DNA of 31,391 bases from positions 1-31,391 of the forward strand of contig JBBRLB010000072.1 in assembly GCA_038231575.1 (NCBI GenBank). The letters run 5' to 3'. Below the pieces are notes generated by a model that saw only the letters and a list, made by a program, of their open reading frames with translations, had not been told where the DNA came from and ran no database searches. This document shows positions 8,274-16,191 of the stretch, piece after piece. The stretch comes from CAITWF01 sp038231575 (GTDB lineage Bacteria; Verrucomicrobiota; Verrucomicrobiia; Opitutales; Opitutaceae). The number at the start of each line of letters is the position of its first letter. The stretch's first letter is position 1. A program made the translations under genes and the position numbers.

Positions 8274-9044
8274 ATGAATTCGCGCGATCTTTTTTCGCTG
8301 CAGGGCAAACGGGCTTTGATCACCGGAGCGGGTCAGGGCATCGGACTCACGTTGGCGCGCGGCCTCGGTGCAGCGGGAGCGGAGTTGCTGTTGAACGATG
8401 TCGAGGCGGCGCGGCTCGCGGTGGCGGCGACGGCGTTGCGGGCGGGCGGGCTGCGCGTGACGACGGGAGTTTTCGACGTCGCGCGCGAAGCCGAAGTCCT
8501 CGCCGGCGTCGCGGCGCTCGAGCGCGCCGCCGGTCCCATCGACATTCTGGTGAACAATGCCGGCATCCATCGCCGCGCGCCGCTCGCGGAGATGTCGCTG
8601 ACCGACTGGCAGGCGGTCCTCGACGTGAATCTCACGAGCGCGTTTCTCGTGTCGCGCGCCGTGGCGCCCGGCATGATGGCGCGGCGGTCCGGGAAGATCA
8701 TCAACCTCTGCTCGATGAATAGCGAAATCTCGCGCCCGACGATCGCGAACTACGCGGCGGCGAAGGGTGGATTGAAAATGCTCACGCGGGCGATGGCGGT
8801 GGAGTGGGGCGGCCACAACGTGCAAGCGAACGGGCTCGGCCCCGGTTACGTGCGGACGGACCTGACGGGCACGCTCACGACCAACGCCGAATTTGACCGC
8901 TATATCTGCGCCCGCACCCCGGCGGGCCGCTGGGGCACGCCGGCCGAATTGATCGGCGCCGCCGTGTTTCTCGCCTCGCCGGCCGCCGATTTTGTGAACG
9001 GGCAGATCCTCTACGTGGATGGCGGTCTGCTCGCCGCTTTGTGA
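8274..9044 (+). CDS. SDR oxidoreductase, gluconate 5-dehydrogenase-like
   Basis: 256 residues from ATG 8274. Classical short-chain dehydrogenase: cofactor motif TGAGQGIG (17-24), NNAG (94-97), catalytic S147, Y160, K164 (YAAAK) and LYVDGG near the C-terminus. The stretches IINLCSMNSE, KGGLKMLTRAMAVE and ARTPAGRWGTPAEL resemble the IdnO/gluconate 5-dehydrogenase and KduD group, which interconverts 5-keto-gluconate-type ketoacids and their alcohols. It is divergent from iolB and shares its operator. Because IolB makes 2-deoxy-5-keto-D-gluconate, a close analogue of 5-keto-gluconate, this SDR may reduce that intermediate; this is inference. A role with scyllo- or other inosose isomers is an alternative. 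Confidence 0.85.
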   Translation: MNSRDLFSLQGKRALITGAGQGIGLTLARGLGAAGAELLLNDVEAARLAVAATALRAGGLRVTTGVFDVAREAEVLAGVAALERAAGPIDILVNNAGIHRRAPLAEMSLTDWQAVLDVNLTSAFLVSRAVAPGMMARRSGKIINLCSMNSEISRPTIANYAAAKGGLKMLTRAMAVEWGGHNVQANGLGPGYVRTDLTGTLTTNAEFDRYICARTPAGRWGTPAELIGAAVFLASPAADFVNGQILYVDGGLLAAL

Positions 9045-9094
9045 CCGCCGAAGAAATTAGTTGACGTTCCCGGGCGCAAAATTTCACATCGAAA

Positions 9095-9108
9095 TGTAAA
9101 CGTTACCA
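9095..9108. promoter_or_regulatory. LacI-type operator upstream of TonB-dependent receptor
   Basis: TGTAAACGTTACCA, identical to the iolB and iolG sites except for one base (position 12). It lies 24 nt before the receptor ATG. A TTGACG hexamer at 9061-9066 could be a -35, but no good -10 is visible, so the promoter itself is not called. Confidence 0.78.
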
Positions 9109-9131
9109 CGATTACCCCAACACCAACCCCC

Positions 9132-12100
9132 ATGAATACCCCTCGCTTGGGCGCAGGCGTCCGTGCCTGTCGCCTTCGTCTCCTTGTTTGCCTTGGCGCC
9201 GCATGGCTCGTTGCCGCCAGCGCCTTGGCGCAATCGGCAGCGTCCGGCACGATCAGCGGCCGGATTTTCAATCCGGCCACGCAGCAATACGTCCGCAATG
9301 CGGAAGTCCGCGTCGCGGGCAGCGACCTCGTCGTTTACTCGGCGGACGATGGTTCTTATGCGCTCACCAATCTTCCCGGCGGCGACGTCACGCTCACGGT
9401 GACCTATACCGGCTACGACGTGGTCACCACCAAGGTCGCCCTCGCTGCCAATGGCGCGGCCACGCAGAACTTCGAACTCAAAGGCTCAACCTACCAGCTC
9501 GGCAAGAAGGACGCCGACGTCGTCACGCTGGGCACGTTTGTCGTGTCGTCCGAACGCGAGGGCAACGCGAAGGCGATCATGGATCAGCGCGCGGCGCTGA
9601 ATATGAAGAATGTTGTTGCGACCGATAATTTCGGCGAAGTCACCAGCGGAAACATCGGCGAGTTCGTGAAATACATGCCCGGCGTCGTCATCGACTACAC
9701 GCAGTCCGACGCCCGCGCCGCTCGCATCGGCGGCCTCGATCCGAAATACGTCGGCATCAGCATGGACGGCATGCGCATGGCCAACGCCTCCTCCGGCAGC
9801 TTTGGCGGTTCCTCCCGCGGCTTTGAATTCGAGCAAGCCTCGATTAACAGCATCGAGTCCATCGAGGTCAGCAAGACCCTCACCGCCAGCATGGACGCCG
9901 ATGCCGCCGCCGGCAGCATCAACCTGAAAAGCAAAAACGCCTTTGAGCGCAAAGGCCGCGAGATCGTCGCCGAGGCCACGCTCTCGGCCAACACCTACGC
10001 CCTCACGTTTCATAAAACGCCCGGCCCCGACGACGGCAACCACCTGAAAATTTTCCCCGGCGCCAAGCTCAGTTACGGCGAGTCATTCAGCGGGCGCCTC
10101 GGCGTGCAGCTCAACGTCGGCACCAACAGCGTTTACACCGAGCAGGAAAACGGCACGACGAACTATGACTTCAGCAACGCTACGCGCGGTCCGTTCATCA
10201 GCAGTCTCACATTCCGCCACGGCCCGAAGATCACGCGCCGCGATTCCTTCGGCGCCAACTTCGACTACAAGATCGCCGATGGCCTCGTGTTCTCGCTCCG
10301 CACCGCCGGCTCCCACCTGAACGATCAATACGTCAACCGCGTCATCGCCTTCACCGCGGCCGCCGCCCAAATTGATCCCTCCTCGACGCTCACCAAGGTC
10401 ATCGCGCTGCCTTCCGGGGCCAACGCCAACACCCGTCTCGATGAATCGCAGGGCCATCGCAACCGCCTCAACGACACCGTCACCTACACGCCGAAGCTCG
10501 TTTACAAGCTCGGCGACATGACCCTCACCGCGGGCGGCGGCTATTCGCGCAGCCGCACCCACTATACGGATCTCACCGGCGGTTTCTTCAACAACGTCAT
10601 CGCCCGCATCACGCGCATCAGTTGGATGGCGGAGCGCGACAGCACGATCCAGCCCGGCTGGCGCATGACGCAGCTCCCCGTCGGCGGCACCATCGCCCGC
10701 CCGTGGAATGACCCGGCGAGCTTCGGGCGCGATGACGCCAACGCGAACAACATCCGCAGCCGCATGACCGGCGGCCAGAATCAGGTCTTCGTCGCCTATC
10801 TCGACGGCAAGAAGACCCTCAAACTCGCCGACCTGCCCGTGGTTCTTTCCACCGGCGTGAAGACTCGCCTCACGACCCACGATGTTTACGACAACTCCCG
10901 CCAGTGGACCTACGTCGGTGCGGCCAACTCGCAGACCGCCCCGACCACCGTGTTCCCCGTGTATCAGAACCGCGGCTTCGACCCGAAGATCGGCGGCAAC
11001 ATGACCGCGCTCAACCTGCCTTACGTGGACAACACCGAGATGCAGCGCATCTACCTGCGCAACCCCACATGGTTCACCGAGGACACGGTGACCGGTTTCC
11101 GCAGTGCCTTCACGTCGCCGCGCGCCCTGAAAGAGCAGGTCGATGCCGGTTTCATCGAAGCCTCCACGCGCATCAACCACCTGCGCCTGAACCTCGGCCT
11201 CCGCCACGAGCGCACGCGCAACACCGGCCGCGTCTTCGAGATTCGCCCCGATGCAGCCGTGCGCGCCGCGGGCTACACGGCGAACACGATTCCTTACATC
11301 GCCTATCAATACCGCAACGGTCAGCGCGAGAGCCAGTATGGCGGCTACCGGGATTGGTTTGCCAGCGGTGGTGCCAAATATGAGTTCACCCGCAACCTTG
11401 TCCTTCAGCTCTCCGCCAGCCAGTCGATCCTCCGGCCCGGCTACGACAGCGTCGCCGGCCTCCCCGCCATCGACGACATCCGGGGCATCGTCACCGTCCC
11501 GAATCCCCAGTTGAAGCCCGAGCTCTCCAATAAATATTTCGCCAGCGTGCAGTATTATCTCGAGCCCGCCGGCACCCTCGCCCTCTCCGTCTATCAGCTC
11601 GACATCAAAAACATGGGCTCCGTCAACACGCCGACCACCGCTGCGGCGGTCGGCTTCGACGACCCCGCCTACGCGAGCTACAGCTTCCAACAGCCCACAA
11701 ACCTCACCGGCACGCGGAAGATGAAGGGCGTGGATTTCGAATACAGCCAGCAGCTCGTCTTCCTCCCCGGCTTCTGGCGCGGCCTCAGCGTGTTCGGTTC
11801 CATCTCGCGCACCGTGGCGCCCCTCCCGCTGGTCAGCGTCGTGCCAAAGGCCGCCAACGGCGGCATCCGTTTCAGCAACCACAAGTTCAACATCCAGCTC
11901 CGCGCCACGTGGTCCGCCGCCCGCATCGATGGCTTCGGCACCAATGTGATCAACTGGCAGGCCGAGCGCCTCCTCGCCGATTTCAGCGCCGGCTACAAAA
12001 TCACCCGCACCTACGAACTCACGGTCGCCGGCCGCAACATCAACAACGCCTTCCAGGACTACTACGCCAACGAGCCCGGCCTCCTCCGCTCCCGCGAAAT

Positions 12101-12143
12101 CCTCGGCCCGATCTGGACCGTCGGCGTGCGCGGCCGCTACTAA
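9132..12143 (+). CDS. TonB-dependent outer-membrane receptor
   Basis: 1003 residues from ATG 9132. Signal peptide with Arg-rich n-region and cleavage near A33 (ASALA-QSA). A carboxypeptidase-regulatory-like beta-sandwich follows (about 38-115: GTISGRIFNP, DDGSYALTNLPGGDVTL). Next come a TonB-box-like segment (VVTLGTFVVSSERE, about 133-146), the plug (about 165-260: GNIGEFVKYMPGVVID, IESIEVSKTLTASMDADAAAG) and a 22-strand-type barrel rich in aromatic alternation, ending in WTVGVRGRY. The terminal residue is Tyr rather than the usual Phe, but it is still aromatic. These receptors take up large or scarce nutrients using ExbBD-TonB energy. With its operator and position in the inositol locus it probably imports inositol or an inositol-containing compound; the ligand is inferred from context only. 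Confidence 0.92.
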   Translation: MNTPRLGAGVRACRLRLLVCLGAAWLVAASALAQSAASGTISGRIFNPATQQYVRNAEVRVAGSDLVVYSADDGSYALTNLPGGDVTLTVTYTGYDVVTTKVALAANGAATQNFELKGSTYQLGKKDADVVTLGTFVVSSEREGNAKAIMDQRAALNMKNVVATDNFGEVTSGNIGEFVKYMPGVVIDYTQSDARAARIGGLDPKYVGISMDGMRMANASSGSFGGSSRGFEFEQASINSIESIEVSKTLTASMDADAAAGSINLKSKNAFERKGREIVAEATLSANTYALTFHKTPGPDDGNHLKIFPGAKLSYGESFSGRLGVQLNVGTNSVYTEQENGTTNYDFSNATRGPFISSLTFRHGPKITRRDSFGANFDYKIADGLVFSLRTAGSHLNDQYVNRVIAFTAAAAQIDPSSTLTKVIALPSGANANTRLDESQGHRNRLNDTVTYTPKLVYKLGDMTLTAGGGYSRSRTHYTDLTGGFFNNVIARITRISWMAERDSTIQPGWRMTQLPVGGTIARPWNDPASFGRDDANANNIRSRMTGGQNQVFVAYLDGKKTLKLADLPVVLSTGVKTRLTTHDVYDNSRQWTYVGAANSQTAPTTVFPVYQNRGFDPKIGGNMTALNLPYVDNTEMQRIYLRNPTWFTEDTVTGFRSAFTSPRALKEQVDAGFIEASTRINHLRLNLGLRHERTRNTGRVFEIRPDAAVRAAGYTANTIPYIAYQYRNGQRESQYGGYRDWFASGGAKYEFTRNLVLQLSASQSILRPGYDSVAGLPAIDDIRGIVTVPNPQLKPELSNKYFASVQYYLEPAGTLALSVYQLDIKNMGSVNTPTTAAAVGFDDPAYASYSFQQPTNLTGTRKMKGVDFEYSQQLVFLPGFWRGLSVFGSISRTVAPLPLVSVVPKAANGGIRFSNHKFNIQLRATWSAARIDGFGTNVINWQAERLLADFSAGYKITRTYELTVAGRNINNAFQDYYANEPGLLRSREILGPIWTVGVRGRY

Positions 12144-12283
12144 CCGGGCGGCCCGTTTAATTTGAATTCGACCGCTGGCGTGACTCTGCGCCGACGGTCT
12201 TCTATTTTCGCCGTCCCCGCCGAATTCCCACCCCGTTGGGTTGAACATTGCCGTCCTTCGCTCCGTCGCCTTCGCTTTGCCCC

Positions 12284-13090
12284 ATGAAGCCGCTCCGTTT
12301 GCTCCCGCTTTTTCTCGTCGCCGCCGCTGCGGCTTTCGCCGCGGAACCCGCGCCCCTCCTGCGCGCGCACGCCCATAACGACTACGAGCATCCGCGGCCG
12401 TTGCTCGACGCGCTCGATCATGGCTTCGGCAGCATCGAGGCCGACGTCTACCTGATTGATGGCCACCTGCTCGTTGCGCACAACCGCGCCGACGTGAAAC
12501 CCGAACGCACGCTCGAGGCGCTTTACCTCGATCCGTTGCGCGCGCGCGTCCGCGCCAACGGCGGGCGCGTTTACCGCGGCGGCCCGACGATCACGCTGCT
12601 GGTCGACGTGAAATCCGCCGCGGCCGCGACCTACACCGCGTTGCACGCCGTGCTGCAAAATTATGCCGAGATGCTGACGACGTTTCGTGATGGCATCACC
12701 CAGCCCGGCGCGATCACCGTGATCGTCTCGGGGGCGCGGGCGCCGGCGGTGATGGCCGCGCAGCCGTTGCGCTATGCGGCGATGGACGGGCGGATCGAGG
12801 ATCTCGCGGGGAAAACTACGAGCGCGCTCGTCCCGTGGATCAGCGATACCTGGCCGAAGCTGTTCACGTGGAAGTGGGCGGGCCCGATGCCGGACGAGGA
12901 ACGGAAAAAATTGCAGGACGTCGTCGAGCGGGCCCACATCCAGGGCCGCCGGGTCCGTTTCTGGAGCACACCGGACACACCGGAAGCCTGGCGCGTGTTA
13001 TTCGACGCCGGCGTCGATCTCATTAACACCGACGACCTGGCGGGCTTGCAGGCGTTCTTGCTCCAGCAGGCAACCGGGGCCGGGAAGTGA
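12284..13090 (+). CDS. Exported GDPD/PI-PLC-like (AIM6-type) phosphodiesterase
   Basis: 268 residues from ATG 12284; an upstream TTG in frame would bury the signal peptide and is rejected. The N-terminus MKPLRLLPLFLVAAAAAFAA is a signal peptide with cleavage near A20. The mature protein opens with AHAHNDYEHPRPLLDAL and SIEADVYLIDGHLLVAHN. H29, N32, E52, D54 and H66 match the conserved metal/acid-base positions of the glycerophosphodiester phosphodiesterase/PI-PLC barrel, in the HNDY variant typical of the AIM6-like subgroup. A late INTDDLAGL matches the GDPD end motif. The usual reaction is hydrolysis of glycerophosphodiesters or phosphoinositol diesters. It lies between the receptor and the LacI gene, with 140 bp and no obvious terminator separating it from the receptor, so they may be co-transcribed. 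A role releasing inositol (phosphate) is inference. Confidence 0.8.
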   Translation: MKPLRLLPLFLVAAAAAFAAEPAPLLRAHAHNDYEHPRPLLDALDHGFGSIEADVYLIDGHLLVAHNRADVKPERTLEALYLDPLRARVRANGGRVYRGGPTITLLVDVKSAAAATYTALHAVLQNYAEMLTTFRDGITQPGAITVIVSGARAPAVMAAQPLRYAAMDGRIEDLAGKTTSALVPWISDTWPKLFTWKWAGPMPDEERKKLQDVVERAHIQGRRVRFWSTPDTPEAWRVLFDAGVDLINTDDLAGLQAFLLQQATGAGK

Positions 13091-13129
13091 TGTCACGGCC
13101 GACGCCGGCGATGAAAGATTGACGAGATC

Positions 13130-13143
13130 TGTAATCGTTTACA
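13130..13143. promoter_or_regulatory. LacI-type operator upstream of the regulator gene
   Basis: TGTAATCGTTTACA, the most symmetrical of the four sites (11 of 14 positions shared with the iolB/iolG sites). It lies 77 nt before the LacI-type gene, pointing to autoregulation. A TTGACG hexamer at 13119-13124 lies just before it and TATTTA at 13146-13151 just after, with spacing longer than ideal. Confidence 0.75.
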
Positions 13144-13220
13144 CCTATTTACATTCCCGGCGGACCGTGACGAAAAAGCATGGACTTCCCCCGCCGCGGT
13201 CCGAATTCCTCCCATCAAAC

Positions 13221-14216
13221 ATGGCCAGTCTGCAAGAGGTTGCCCGTCGCGCTAAAGTCTCCATCGCCACCGTTTCGCGCGTCCTGAATAAGTCGGACAA
13301 GGTCGTGCCGGAAACGCGCGCCATCGTGGAGCAGGCGTTGCGCGATTTGGATTACCGGCCGAGTCGCGTGGCGCGCCGGCTGCGGATGAGCAACGGCCGC
13401 GCCCACTTGGTGGGCCTCATTATTCCGGACATCCAGAATCCGTTTTTCGCGGAAATTGCCCGCGGGGTGGAGGACGCCGCCTACGCCGCGCAATACGCGC
13501 TGCTGCTCTGCAACTCCGACGAAAATCCCGAGAAGGAAAAATTTTATCTCAACGTCATGCGCGATGAATCGGTCGACGGCATCGTGCTGCCGCCGTTCGA
13601 TGAGACCGACGCCGCGGTCGTCGAGATTATCAAGACCGGTATACCGGTCGTCTGCGTCGACCGCAGTCTGGCCCGGGCCAAAACGGATCTGGTCGAGGTG
13701 GACAACTACCGCGGCGCGATCGAGGGGGTTGCCCACCTGATCGCGAAGGGGCACACGCAAATCGGGTTGATCGAGGGCCGCTCGCAGGTTTCGACGAGTC
13801 GGGAACGCCGCCGCGGTTACCTCGATGCGCTCGCGGAGGCGGGGCTGACCGTGCGCAAGGACCTCATGCGTTCCGGCGACTTCAAGCAGGAGAGCGGACG
13901 CGTGCTTGCCCACGAACTGCTCGATCTGCGCAAGCCGCCGACGGCTTTGTTTGTCTGCAACAATCTCATGACCGTCGGCGCCCTCGCCGCCTTGCACCAG
14001 CGCGGCGTGCGCGTGCCGCAAGACGTCGCGCTGGTGGGATTCGACGACTTGCCTTGGGCCGAGGCGCTCGATCCGCCGCCGACGGTGGTGCGCCAGCCAG
14101 CCTACGAAGTGGGCAAGCAGGCGATGGAGCTGCTGCTCAAGCGCATCGTCGAGCCCGCGCGCCCGCCCGTCACCGTCCGACTTTTACCCGAGCTGGTCGT
14201 CCGCCGGTCCACCTGA
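13221..14216 (+). CDS. LacI/GalR-family transcriptional regulator
   Basis: 331 residues from ATG 13221; the frame is open upstream, but the HTH starts at this Met as in the family. Residues 3-50 form the LacI HTH (LQEVARRAKVSIATVSRVLN) and hinge helix (RPSRVARRLR). Then come the linker and periplasmic-binding-like effector domain: LVGLIIPDIQNPFFAEIARG, DGIVLPPFDET, VVCVDRS, GLIEG, TALFVCNNLMTVGALAAL, DVALVGFDDLPWAEAL. It would bind the four TGTAAnCGTTnnCA palindromes and respond to a small polyol or intermediate. A site upstream of its own gene implies feedback. Most members are repressors released by an effector, though some use a corepressor. The ligand cannot be told, but the surroundings suggest inositol or an early catabolite. 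Confidence 0.92.
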   Translation: MASLQEVARRAKVSIATVSRVLNKSDKVVPETRAIVEQALRDLDYRPSRVARRLRMSNGRAHLVGLIIPDIQNPFFAEIARGVEDAAYAAQYALLLCNSDENPEKEKFYLNVMRDESVDGIVLPPFDETDAAVVEIIKTGIPVVCVDRSLARAKTDLVEVDNYRGAIEGVAHLIAKGHTQIGLIEGRSQVSTSRERRRGYLDALAEAGLTVRKDLMRSGDFKQESGRVLAHELLDLRKPPTALFVCNNLMTVGALAALHQRGVRVPQDVALVGFDDLPWAEALDPPPTVVRQPAYEVGKQAMELLLKRIVEPARPPVTVRLLPELVVRRST

Positions 14217-14262
14217 AAGCGCGGCCACTGCCCCGTCGCTTTGCGGACGAAGTGGCAAATAA

Positions 14263-14276
14263 TGTAAACGTTATCA
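14263..14276. promoter_or_regulatory. LacI-type operator upstream of iolG
   Basis: TGTAAACGTTATCA, identical in all 14 positions to the iolB-operon site. It is 47 nt after the LacI stop and 105 nt before the iolG ATG. The spacing suggests that iolG has its own promoter rather than depending on read-through from the regulator gene. Confidence 0.8.
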
Positions 14277-14380
14277 CAATTTTGATCTGACGTGGCCGCG
14301 GAAAAAATTGCCGAACTCACAGTTGGCCCGTCGCGTTCATCCAATCACTGCTCCCCCGGTCCCTCACTTTCCTTCATTCC

Positions 14381-15385
14381 ATGAAATCCAAACTCAATCT
14401 CGCTCTCGTCGGCACGGGCCGCATGGGCGTCGCTTACGCCCGCTATCTCGCGAACCGCGTCCCCGGAGCGACGCTTTACGCGGTCGCCGACGTGCGGGGC
14501 GACGTCGCCGAATCCGTGCGGGCGGAGTTTGGCGCCACGCGCGGCGTAGCTGATTATCGCGAGCTGTTGGCCGACAAAAACGTCGACGGCATCGTGGTAA
14601 TGACGCCCACCAAGCTCCACCGCGACGTCGTGATCGATGCGGCCCAGGCCGGCAAAGCCATCTTCTGCGAAAAGCCGCTGTCGCTTGCGATCGAGGATGC
14701 CGAGGCGATGAAAGCCGCCGTCGCGAAGAGTGGCGTGTTTTTCCAGCTCGGCTTCATGCGGCGTTTCGATCCCGGCTACGCGGCCGCGAAAAAGAAAATC
14801 GCCGAGGGCGCGATCGGCCAACCGTGCGTGTTCAAGTCCACTTCGAAAGACCAAGAGCGTCCCTCGATCGATTACCTGCGCCCCGAAAACAGCGGCGGCC
14901 TTTTCATCGACATGGGCATCCATGATTTCGACCTCGCGCGCTGGTTCATGGGCGACGTCGCGAGCATCTACAGCACCGGCGGCGTGCTTGCTTACCCCGA
15001 GATGAAAGCGATCGGTGACTACGACAACGCGATCTCGAACATGCATTTCAAGAACGGCTGCATCGGCGTGGTCAGTCTCAGCCGCAACGGCGTCTATGGT
15101 TACGGCATCTACACCGAAATCGTCGGCACCGAGGGGACCATCCAGATCGGTTACGACCGCGAGACGCCGATTCTCGTGATGAAAAAAGACACCATCACGC
15201 ACGACACGATTCCGGGATTCTACGAGCGCTTCGAGGACGCCTACATCCTCCAGCTCCAGGATTTCGTCCAAAACGTGATCAACCACCGCCCGCCGCCGAT
15301 CACCTGCGACGACGGCATCGCCGCCCAGCGGATCGCGATCGCGGCGACGCGCTCGGCGCAGACCAACACGATCGTCACGCTTTAG
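14381..15385 (+). CDS. iolG: Inositol 2-dehydrogenase, Gfo/Idh/MocA family
   Basis: 334 residues from ATG 14381. N-terminal Rossmann domain with LVGTGRMG (9-16) and the hallmark CEKP (E97, K98, P99). The C-terminal Gfo/Idh domain has FIDMGIHDFDLARWFMG with the expected D177 and H181 pair beside K98. Length and the FIDMGIHDFD signature match myo-inositol 2-dehydrogenase (EC 1.1.1.18), which oxidises myo-inositol to scyllo-inosose with NAD. That product is the substrate of IolE in the same locus. Other members oxidise scyllo-inositol or chiro-inositol, so isomer preference is open. It has its own operator and ends at a strong terminator. Confidence 0.88.
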   Translation: MKSKLNLALVGTGRMGVAYARYLANRVPGATLYAVADVRGDVAESVRAEFGATRGVADYRELLADKNVDGIVVMTPTKLHRDVVIDAAQAGKAIFCEKPLSLAIEDAEAMKAAVAKSGVFFQLGFMRRFDPGYAAAKKKIAEGAIGQPCVFKSTSKDQERPSIDYLRPENSGGLFIDMGIHDFDLARWFMGDVASIYSTGGVLAYPEMKAIGDYDNAISNMHFKNGCIGVVSLSRNGVYGYGIYTEIVGTEGTIQIGYDRETPILVMKKDTITHDTIPGFYERFEDAYILQLQDFVQNVINHRPPPITCDDGIAAQRIAIAATRSAQTNTIVTL

Positions 15386-15430
15386 TTTCCCGTTGGACTT
15401 CAGGCTGCAGCGGAAATTTTCGTCCGCGCC

Positions 15431-15460
15431 AAAAAGCCGCTGTTCAACCGCGGCTTTTTT
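15431..15460 (+). terminator. Rho-independent terminator of iolG
   Basis: AAAAAGCCGC (15431-15440) pairs with GCGGCTTTTTT (15450-15460) around a short loop. The A-run/T-run makes it work in both directions. It separates the inositol locus from the next gene, whose GTG follows 15 nt later. Confidence 0.85.
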
Positions 15461-15475
15461 CGCAACCTTCGCTGC

Positions 15476-16156
15476 GTGAAAGCCTCCGAATTCTTCGCCT
15501 TGCCGGCGTCCCTCGCGCCGTTTGCGGCGCATTTTCCGGCGGATCTGCCCCCGTGGGAGTGGCTGAAGCGCATCGGGACCGCGCTTGCCGGTCTGCCCGC
15601 GCCTACCGCGAAGACGAGAATTCCGCCGGGCATTCACCTCGAGGGTGCGGTTTGGCTGCAGAGCGGCGTCAAGCTGCCCGCCTACGCGACGATCATCGGC
15701 CCGGCCTGGATCGGGGCGGGCACGGACATCCGACCGGGGGCATTTATCCGCGGCAACGTTATCACCGGCGAAGGCTGCGTGCTCGGCAACGCCTGCGAAT
15801 TCAAGAACTGCCTCCTCCTCGACCGCGTGCAGGTGCCGCACTTCAGCTATGTCGGCGACTCGATTCTCGGCAACGGCGCCCACCTCGGCGCCGGCGCGAT
15901 CTGCTCCAATCTCCGCCTCGATCAACAGCCGGTCGTCGTCCGCACGGATCGCGAGACGTTCGAGACCGGCCTGAAAAAATTCGGCGCGATCCTCGGCGAC
16001 AAGGCCGAGGTCGGGTGCAACGCCATCCTCAATCCCGGCACGCTGCTCGGCCCGCGCGCCCTCGTCTCGCCGGGCCTCGCGTTTTCCGGCTATCTGCCGG
16101 CCGCGACCATCGCGCACGCCCGCCCCGCAATAAAATTGATCCCGCGGCGGGATTGA
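15476..16156 (+). CDS. Left-handed beta-helix (hexapeptide) sugar-nucleotide-type protein
   Basis: 226 residues from GTG 15476. After ~50 residues of alpha-helical lead, the protein runs through hexapeptide-type repeats (GIHLEGAVWLQSGVKLPAYA, IIGPAWIGAGTDIRPGAFIR, VITGEGCVLGN, GNGAHLGAGAICSN, GDKAEVGCNAILNPGTLLG) that form a left-handed beta-helix. This is like the C-terminal half of GlmU-type or glucose-1-phosphate thymidylyltransferase-type proteins. No N-terminal nucleotidyltransferase domain (GxGTRL) is present, so annotation as a pyrophosphorylase would be unsafe. An acyltransferase role is possible. It lies 35 nt upstream of trpS on the same strand and could be co-transcribed with it. 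Confidence 0.75.
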   Translation: MKASEFFALPASLAPFAAHFPADLPPWEWLKRIGTALAGLPAPTAKTRIPPGIHLEGAVWLQSGVKLPAYATIIGPAWIGAGTDIRPGAFIRGNVITGEGCVLGNACEFKNCLLLDRVQVPHFSYVGDSILGNGAHLGAGAICSNLRLDQQPVVVRTDRETFETGLKKFGAILGDKAEVGCNAILNPGTLLGPRALVSPGLAFSGYLPAATIAHARPAIKLIPRRD

Positions 16157-16191
16157 CGCCCCTTTGCCCGTCCCGCGAAGCTCTCGGTTTC

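Noticed and set aside
10083..12248. 721-residue open frame on the minus strand opposite the TonB receptor
   Set aside because: Caused by GC3 bias of the true gene; product is Gly/Ala/Val/Asp repeat-like with no family motif, whereas the + strand shows a complete receptor.
14345..16117. 590-residue minus-strand frame opposite iolG and the beta-helix gene
   Set aside because: Shadow frame; it contradicts the strong terminator and the two well-supported genes on the + strand.
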